DNA of 10,172 bases from NCBI GenBank assembly GCA_964548475.1, contig CAZJRF010000071.1, positions 1 to 10,172 on the forward strand, in the 5' to 3' direction. The notes beneath the pieces were generated by a model. It was not told the origin of the DNA and searched no databases. It was given only the letters and a program-made list of their open reading frames with translations. The stretch is from VGBK01 sp964548475. GTDB lineage: Bacteria; Actinomycetota; Acidimicrobiia; Spongiisociales; UBA11373. Numbering within the stretch: position 1 is the first letter of the stretch; each line of letters starts with the position of its first letter. A program made the position numbers and the translations under genes. Positions 6,850-10,172 of this stretch are shown piece after piece.

Positions 6850-8090
6850 AGGTGGAGGTGATCGCGGTCGGCACCGAGCTGTTGCTGGGCCAGATCGTCA
6901 ACGGCAACGCCGCGGAGATCGGGCGCCGCCTGGCCGAGGCGGGCCTCGATCACTACCACCAGGCGGTGGTGGGGGACAACCTGGTCCGGGCCTCCGCCGC
7001 CATCTCCCAGGCTCTCGGCCGGGCCGAAGCCGTGATCGTCACCGGCGGGCTGGGCCCTACCCAGGACGACATCACCCGCGAGGCCATCTGCGCCGCGGCC
7101 GGGGTTGAGATGGCCTTCAGCGAGGAGTTCGCCGAGCACCTGCGGGATTGGTGGGCGCGCCGGCGGGGGCGGGAGATGCCCGCCAGCAACCTGCGCCAGG
7201 CTCAGCACCCGCAGGGAGCGGTGCTGATAGCCAACGCTAAGGGCACGGCTCCCGGCCTGCGCCTGCGGGTGGGGGACTCCTGGGTGTTCGCCCTGCCCGG
7301 GGTGCCCCAGGAGATGCTGCCCATGCTGGAGGGGGAGGTCATCCCCTTCCTGGTCGCCCGCGCGGGCGGCACCGGGGTGCTGGCCAGCCGGATCATCCGC
7401 TGCTGGGGCGAGTCCGAATCGGGCATCGCCGAGCGCCTCGGCGACCTCTTCGAGACCTCGGTGAACCCGACGGTGGCCTTCCTGGCCAGTTCGGCCGAGA
7501 TCAAGGTGCGCCTGACCGCCCGGGCCGGTACCCGGGAGGAGGCGGATGCCCTGCTCGACCCGATGGAGGCGGAGGTGCGCCGCCGCCTGGGACGGACGGT
7601 GTTCGCGGTGGGGGAGGAGACTATTGAGGAACTGGTGCTCCGCCTGTGCGGCGAGCGGGGATGGAGCCTGGGGACGGCCGAGTCGGCCACCGGGGGGATG
7701 GTGGCGCAGCGGCTCACCTCGGTACCCGGCTCCTCCCGGGTGTTCGTCGGGTCGGTGGTGGCCTACGCCCCGGCCACCAAGACGGCCCTGCTGGGAGTGC
7801 CTTCCGGTCTGATCGAGGACGAGGGGGTGGTCAGCGAGGAGGTGGCCCTGGCCATGGCCGAGGGCGGGGCCGCTTCTCTGAGGGCGGAGGTGGTGGCGGC
7901 CGTGACCGGGTCGGCGGGGCCGGAGCCGGGCGGGGCCCCGGTGGGCACGATGGTGGTGGCGGTGCGCACGCCCGAGGGGGCGGCGGCCCGCACCTTCCGC
8001 ATGCCGGCCGACCGGGAGCGAGCGCGAGCCTTCACCGCGACGGCGGCTCTGCAGGCGGTGCGGCTGGCGGTGCAGGGGGAGTGGTGGTGA
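6846..8090 (+). CDS. cinA: CinA family protein (MoCF-like domain plus NMN amidohydrolase-like domain)
   Basis: The 414-residue protein has the full two-domain CinA architecture. The N-terminal molybdopterin-binding-like domain, which in characterised CinA proteins is an ADP-ribose/NMN-linked pyrophosphatase, shows GTELLLGQIVN (9–19), TGGLGPTQDD (66–75) and LPGVPQEM (150–157). The C-terminal PncC-like domain, which deamidates nicotinamide mononucleotide in pyridine nucleotide recycling, shows TAESATGG (277–284), VPGSSRVFVGSVVAYAPATK (293–312) and TGSAGPEPGG (354–363). Ala281 sits where many relatives have Cys or Leu (AESCTGG or AESLTGG); its effect is unknown. A strong GGAGG (6834–6838) lies 7 bases before the ATG, inside rimO. 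The stop codon shares one base with the thpR start. Proximity to recA is a recurrent arrangement for this family. Confidence 0.95.
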   Translation: MKVEVIAVGTELLLGQIVNGNAAEIGRRLAEAGLDHYHQAVVGDNLVRASAAISQALGRAEAVIVTGGLGPTQDDITREAICAAAGVEMAFSEEFAEHLRDWWARRRGREMPASNLRQAQHPQGAVLIANAKGTAPGLRLRVGDSWVFALPGVPQEMLPMLEGEVIPFLVARAGGTGVLASRIIRCWGESESGIAERLGDLFETSVNPTVAFLASSAEIKVRLTARAGTREEADALLDPMEAEVRRRLGRTVFAVGEETIEELVLRLCGERGWSLGTAESATGGMVAQRLTSVPGSSRVFVGSVVAYAPATKTALLGVPSGLIEDEGVVSEEVALAMAEGGAASLRAEVVAAVTGSAGPEPGGAPVGTMVVAVRTPEGAAARTFRMPADRERARAFTATAALQAVRLAVQGEWW

Positions 8091-8632
8091 TGCGCCTCTT
8101 CTTGGCCGTGCCGCTGACCGAGGATTCCCGCCATGCCATCGTCGGTCACCTGCAGGCGTCCCTGCCCCACCCTCTCCCCGGGAGGCCGGTGCGCCCCGAG
8201 AACTGGCACCTGACGCTCCGTTTCCTGGGCGAGGTGAACGAGGCGGCGGCCGACCGGGTGGTGCGGGAGGTGGACGCTGCCGAGCGGGGGCCGGCTTTCC
8301 GGATCCGCTGGGGGAGCCTGGGGGCGTTCCCCCGGCCGCGCCGGGCCAACGTGTTGTGGCTGGGGTTGGAGAGGGGAGCGGAGGAGGCGGAGCGCCTGGC
8401 GGCGGTGGTCGAGGAGGCGACGGAGGCGGCCGGGTTCCCTCCCGAAGATCGGCCCTTCCGCTCTCACCTCACCCTGAGCCGCCTCCGTCCCGACCAGGAC
8501 GTGACGCCGGTACTGGAGGCGGTGCCGCCGCTGGGTCTGGCCATGCCGGTGGACCGGGTGGTGCTCTTCGGGAGCCACCTGGGGCCGGGCGGCCCCCGTT
8601 ACGAGCAGGTCGAGAGCTTCCCCCTGGATTGA
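8090..8632 (+). CDS. thpR: RNA 2',3'-cyclic phosphodiesterase (LigT/ThpR, 2H phosphoesterase)
   Basis: The 180-residue protein is a member of the 2H phosphoesterase superfamily, formerly called 2'-5' RNA ligase. These enzymes hydrolyse 2',3'-cyclic phosphate ends to 2'-phosphates and can reversibly join certain tRNA halves. Both catalytic signatures are present: HLTL at 40–43 in ENWHLTLRFLGEV, and HLTL at 126–129 in RSHLTLSRLR. The N-terminus MRLFLAVPL is typical. ATG at 8090 was chosen for that reason; it overlaps the cinA stop by one base and has GGGGAG (8076–8081) 8 bases upstream. A cinA–thpR(ligT)–recA order is also known from Deinococcus radiodurans. The physiological RNA substrate is not settled for the family. 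Confidence 0.94.
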   Translation: MRLFLAVPLTEDSRHAIVGHLQASLPHPLPGRPVRPENWHLTLRFLGEVNEAAADRVVREVDAAERGPAFRIRWGSLGAFPRPRRANVLWLGLERGAEEAERLAAVVEEATEAAGFPPEDRPFRSHLTLSRLRPDQDVTPVLEAVPPLGLAMPVDRVVLFGSHLGPGGPRYEQVESFPLD

Positions 8633-8633
8633 G

Positions 8634-9362
8634 ATGACCTTCCTGGCCCTGCACGGATTCACCCAGCGCGGCTCCATGTGGGCCGAGGTGGCCCCGCTGG
8701 TGGGCGGCGAGTGGCTGGCTCCCGACCTGCCCGGGCACGGGTCCGAGCCGCCCTGCGGGTGGAAGCGGGCGGTGGCGGGTATCGGCGCCCGCCTGGCCGG
8801 CCTGGCCGCCCCCCGCTGCCTGATGGGCTACTCGATGGGAGGCCGCCTGGCGCTCGGCGCTGCCCTGGCCCATCCCGGCCTGGTGGACGGGCTGGTCCTG
8901 GTCTCGGCCACCCCGGGCTTGCCGTCGGCCGCCGAGCGCCGGCGCCGCCGGACGAGGGACCGGGTGCTGGCCGGGCACATCGAGGAGGCGGGCATGGCCG
9001 CCTTCACCGAGGAGTGGCTGGCCCATCCGCTCTTCGCCGGCCTGCGGCGGCGGCCGCCGGAGTGGCGGGCGGCCGACGTGGCGGGACGGGCGGCCAACCG
9101 GGCGGAGGGGGTAGCCGCCGCTTTGCGCCGGCTGGGGCAGGGGGAGCAGCCCTACCTGGGCCGCCGCCTGGGCGATCTGCGGATGCCGGTGCTGCTGATC
9201 GCCGGGGCGGAGGACCCGGCGTATGTGACCCAGGGCCGCCGCATGGCCGCGGAGATCGGCCCTCGGGCCGCCGTCGTGGAGGTGCCTGGGGCGGGGCATT
9301 CGGTGGTGGGGGAGAGGCCGGAAGAAGTTGCTGCCGCGATGGTCTCCTGGCTGGCCGGGTAG
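8634..9362 (+). CDS. menH: Alpha/beta hydrolase, probable MenH (SHCHC synthase)
   Basis: The 242-residue protein is a compact alpha/beta hydrolase. The oxyanion-hole region LHGFTQRGSMW (6–16), nucleophile elbow GYSMGGRLAL (65–74, Ser67), Asp194 in GAEDP and His222 in GAGHSV form the expected catalytic triad. The pattern YSMGGRLAL, then SATPGL (91–96), WLAHPLFAGL (128–137), and NRAEGVAAALRRLGQGEQP (155–173) is characteristic of MenH. MenH eliminates pyruvate from SEPHCHC to give SHCHC in menaquinone synthesis. No other men gene is nearby, so a different hydrolase activity cannot be excluded. The ATG is 1 base after the thpR stop and lacks a clear ribosome binding site, implying coupling. It is the last gene of the rimO operon; the recA promoter region follows directly. 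Confidence 0.82.
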   Translation: MTFLALHGFTQRGSMWAEVAPLVGGEWLAPDLPGHGSEPPCGWKRAVAGIGARLAGLAAPRCLMGYSMGGRLALGAALAHPGLVDGLVLVSATPGLPSAAERRRRRTRDRVLAGHIEEAGMAAFTEEWLAHPLFAGLRRRPPEWRAADVAGRAANRAEGVAAALRRLGQGEQPYLGRRLGDLRMPVLLIAGAEDPAYVTQGRRMAAEIGPRAAVVEVPGAGHSVVGERPEEVAAAMVSWLAG

Positions 9363-9391
9363 TGGCAAACGAACAGGTGTTCGACTAGCCT
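9362..9391 (+). promoter_or_regulatory. Candidate SOS-regulated recA promoter
   Basis: GTGGCA (9362–9367; 4 of 6 to TTGACA) and TAGCCT (9386–9391; TAnnnT) are spaced by 18 bases, and the LexA operator lies wholly within the spacer. LexA bound there would block RNA polymerase. The -35 abuts the menH stop codon. A second -10-like TAGACT at 9409–9414 could serve a separate start near 9422, but has no recognisable -35. Confidence 0.5.
9370..9383. promoter_or_regulatory. LexA operator (SOS box) upstream of recA
   Basis: CGAACAGGTGTTCG is a 14-base dyad with 6-base perfect arms (CGAACA and TGTTCG) around a central GG. It matches the GAAC-N4-GTTC consensus known for LexA in Gram-positive bacteria including mycobacteria. 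Its place about 110 bases before recA, inside a candidate promoter, makes LexA control of recA very likely. It lies downstream of the menH stop, so it should not directly control the rimO–menH operon from its own promoter. Confidence 0.9.
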
Positions 9392-9408
9392 GAGGGGCAC
9401 CGGAAGGC

Positions 9409-9414
9409 TAGACT
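9409..9414 (+). promoter_or_regulatory. Second candidate -10 element of recA
   Basis: TAGACT is identical to the candidate rimO -10. A start about 7 bases downstream would give a recA leader of about 72 bases. Mycobacterial recA is known to have both a LexA-dependent and a LexA-independent promoter, so a second start is reasonable, but the -35 position here (TAGCCT at 17-base spacing) is a poor match. Confidence 0.35.
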
Positions 9415-9481
9415 CACATCGTTGTAGTTCCCCCGTCGGCCGTGTCACACCCTCCCCGTACCGTCGGGCCGTAAACGTCAC

Positions 9482-9488
9482 AAAGGAG
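9482..9488 (+). promoter_or_regulatory. Ribosome binding site of recA
   Basis: AAAGGAG lies 5 bases before the GTG at 9494. It fixes the recA start, and contrasts with the apparent lack of Shine-Dalgarno sequences at ftsK and rimO. Confidence 0.85.
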
Positions 9489-9493
9489 CGCCA

Positions 9494-10172
9494 GTGGAAC
9501 GGGATAAGTCCCTCGACATGGCCATCACCCAGATCGAGCGGCAGTTTGGCAAGGGCGCGATCATGAAGCTCGGATCCGACCAGGTACAGCCGATCGCCGC
9601 CATTTCCACGGGGGCTTTGGCGCTCGACCTGGCCCTCGGCATCGGGGGGGTGCCCCGGGGCCGGGTGGTGGAGATCTTTGGGCCGGAGAGCTCCGGCAAG
9701 ACCACTCTGGCCCTGCACATCGTGGCCGAGGCGCAACGCAACGGCGGCATCGCGGCCTTCATCGATGCCGAGCATGCCCTCGACCCGATATACGCCCAGG
9801 CGCTCGGGGTGGACGTCGACGAGCTGCTCATCTCCCAGCCCGACACCGGCGAGCAGGCGTTGGAGATCACCGACTTGCTTATCCGTTCGGGCTCGCTCGA
9901 CGTCGTAGTCATCGACTCGGTAGCCGCGCTGGTGCCCCGCGCCGAGATCGAGGGCGAGATGGGCGACGTCCATGTGGGATTGCAGGCCCGACTTATGTCA
10001 CAGGCGCTGCGCAAGCTGGCCGGCACCATCAGCCGCTCCAACACCACCGCCATCTTCATCAACCAGATTCGCGAGAAGATCGGCGTCATGTTCGGCAGTC
10101 CGGAGACGACCCCCGGCGGCCGGGCCCTGAAGTTCTACAGCTCGTGCCGGATCGACGTGCGCCGCATCGGCC
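9494..10172 (+). CDS. recA: Recombinase RecA, 3' end missing
   Basis: The first 226 codons of RecA run off the window end. RecA forms ATP-dependent filaments on single-stranded DNA, performs strand exchange, and triggers LexA self-cleavage. Visible motifs are IERQFGKGAIM (14–24), Walker A GPESSGKT (63–70), FIDAEHALDP (89–98) with the catalytic Glu93, Walker B VVVIDSVAAL (137–146), EIEGEMGD (151–158), and FINQIREKIGVMFG (188–201) with Gln191 in loop L2. Residue numbers are offset by 3 from E. coli throughout. Start GTG 9494 follows a strong ribosome binding site. The reading frame is uninterrupted to the edge, with no intein up to ALKFYSS; the site used by the M. tuberculosis RecA intein lies beyond the window. 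Its own SOS-type promoter separates it from menH. Confidence 0.97.
   Translation, partial: MERDKSLDMAITQIERQFGKGAIMKLGSDQVQPIAAISTGALALDLALGIGGVPRGRVVEIFGPESSGKTTLALHIVAEAQRNGGIAAFIDAEHALDPIYAQALGVDVDELLISQPDTGEQALEITDLLIRSGSLDVVVIDSVAALVPRAEIEGEMGDVHVGLQARLMSQALRKLAGTISRSNTTAIFINQIREKIGVMFGSPETTPGGRALKFYSSCRIDVRRIG

Noticed and set aside
9478..10089. Minus-strand open frame across the 5' half of recA
   Set aside because: The plus strand here encodes an unmistakable RecA with Walker motifs and loop L2; the antisense frame has no recognisable features.
1..10172. Search for CRISPR, toxin–antitoxin, phage-defence, transposon, tRNA/rRNA or other accessory systems
   Set aside because: No repeat arrays, transposase or integrase motifs, inverted terminal repeats, tRNA-like cloverleafs or short unexplained genes were found; all but small intergenic gaps are filled by recognised housekeeping genes.

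Overview
The window is a dense, very GC-rich stretch (roughly 70% by eye) of bacterial chromosome carrying housekeeping genes. The gene content and order dapA–rnj–ftsK … rimO–cinA … recA, the HisN-type histidinol phosphatase, the GAAC-N4-GTTC LexA operator and the apparently leaderless starts all point to an actinobacterium. The match to known lineages is loose enough, with no pgsA or clgR between ftsK/rimO and cinA, that a deep-branching class such as Acidimicrobiia is plausible; that placement is inference. Nine genes are present. The two at the edges, dapA and recA, are cut by the window. No RNA genes, insertion sequences, CRISPR arrays, prophage or plasmid genes were seen.

Layout. From 2 to 2325 lie the 3' three quarters of dapA (lysine/diaminopimelate synthesis) and rnj (RNase J), overlapping by ATGA and therefore probably co-transcribed. 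After a 47-base gap with a leaderless-type promoter comes ftsK (2373–4649), the DNA translocase of division. It runs tail to tail into a lone minus-strand gene, hisN (4653–5459), with only 3 bases between the stop codons. A 79-base divergent region then separates hisN from rimO (5539–6849). From rimO onward the genes are packed head to tail: rimO–cinA overlap by 4 bases, cinA–thpR by 1 base, and thpR–menH are 1 base apart, so this looks like one four-gene operon. A 131-base intergenic region follows (9363–9493), holding a near-perfect SOS box, two candidate -10 elements and a strong ribosome binding site. It leads into recA (9494 to beyond the end).

How they fit together. The right half is a variant of the widespread cinA–thpR–recA neighbourhood, also known from Deinococcus, with a MenH-like hydrolase inserted before recA. 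The SOS box lies after the menH stop, so direct LexA control should fall on recA rather than on the upstream operon. ftsK and recA both serve chromosome maintenance. rnj and thpR act on RNA, rimO modifies ribosomal protein S12, and dapA, hisN and menH are biosynthetic.

I found no convincing new biological system. The points worth a second look are regulatory (SOS operator inside the recA promoter, leaderless promoters with identical 7-base spacing, small dyads and repeats) and contextual (menH inside the cinA–thpR–recA cluster, orphan hisN). There is no stretch above 300 bases without a gene.
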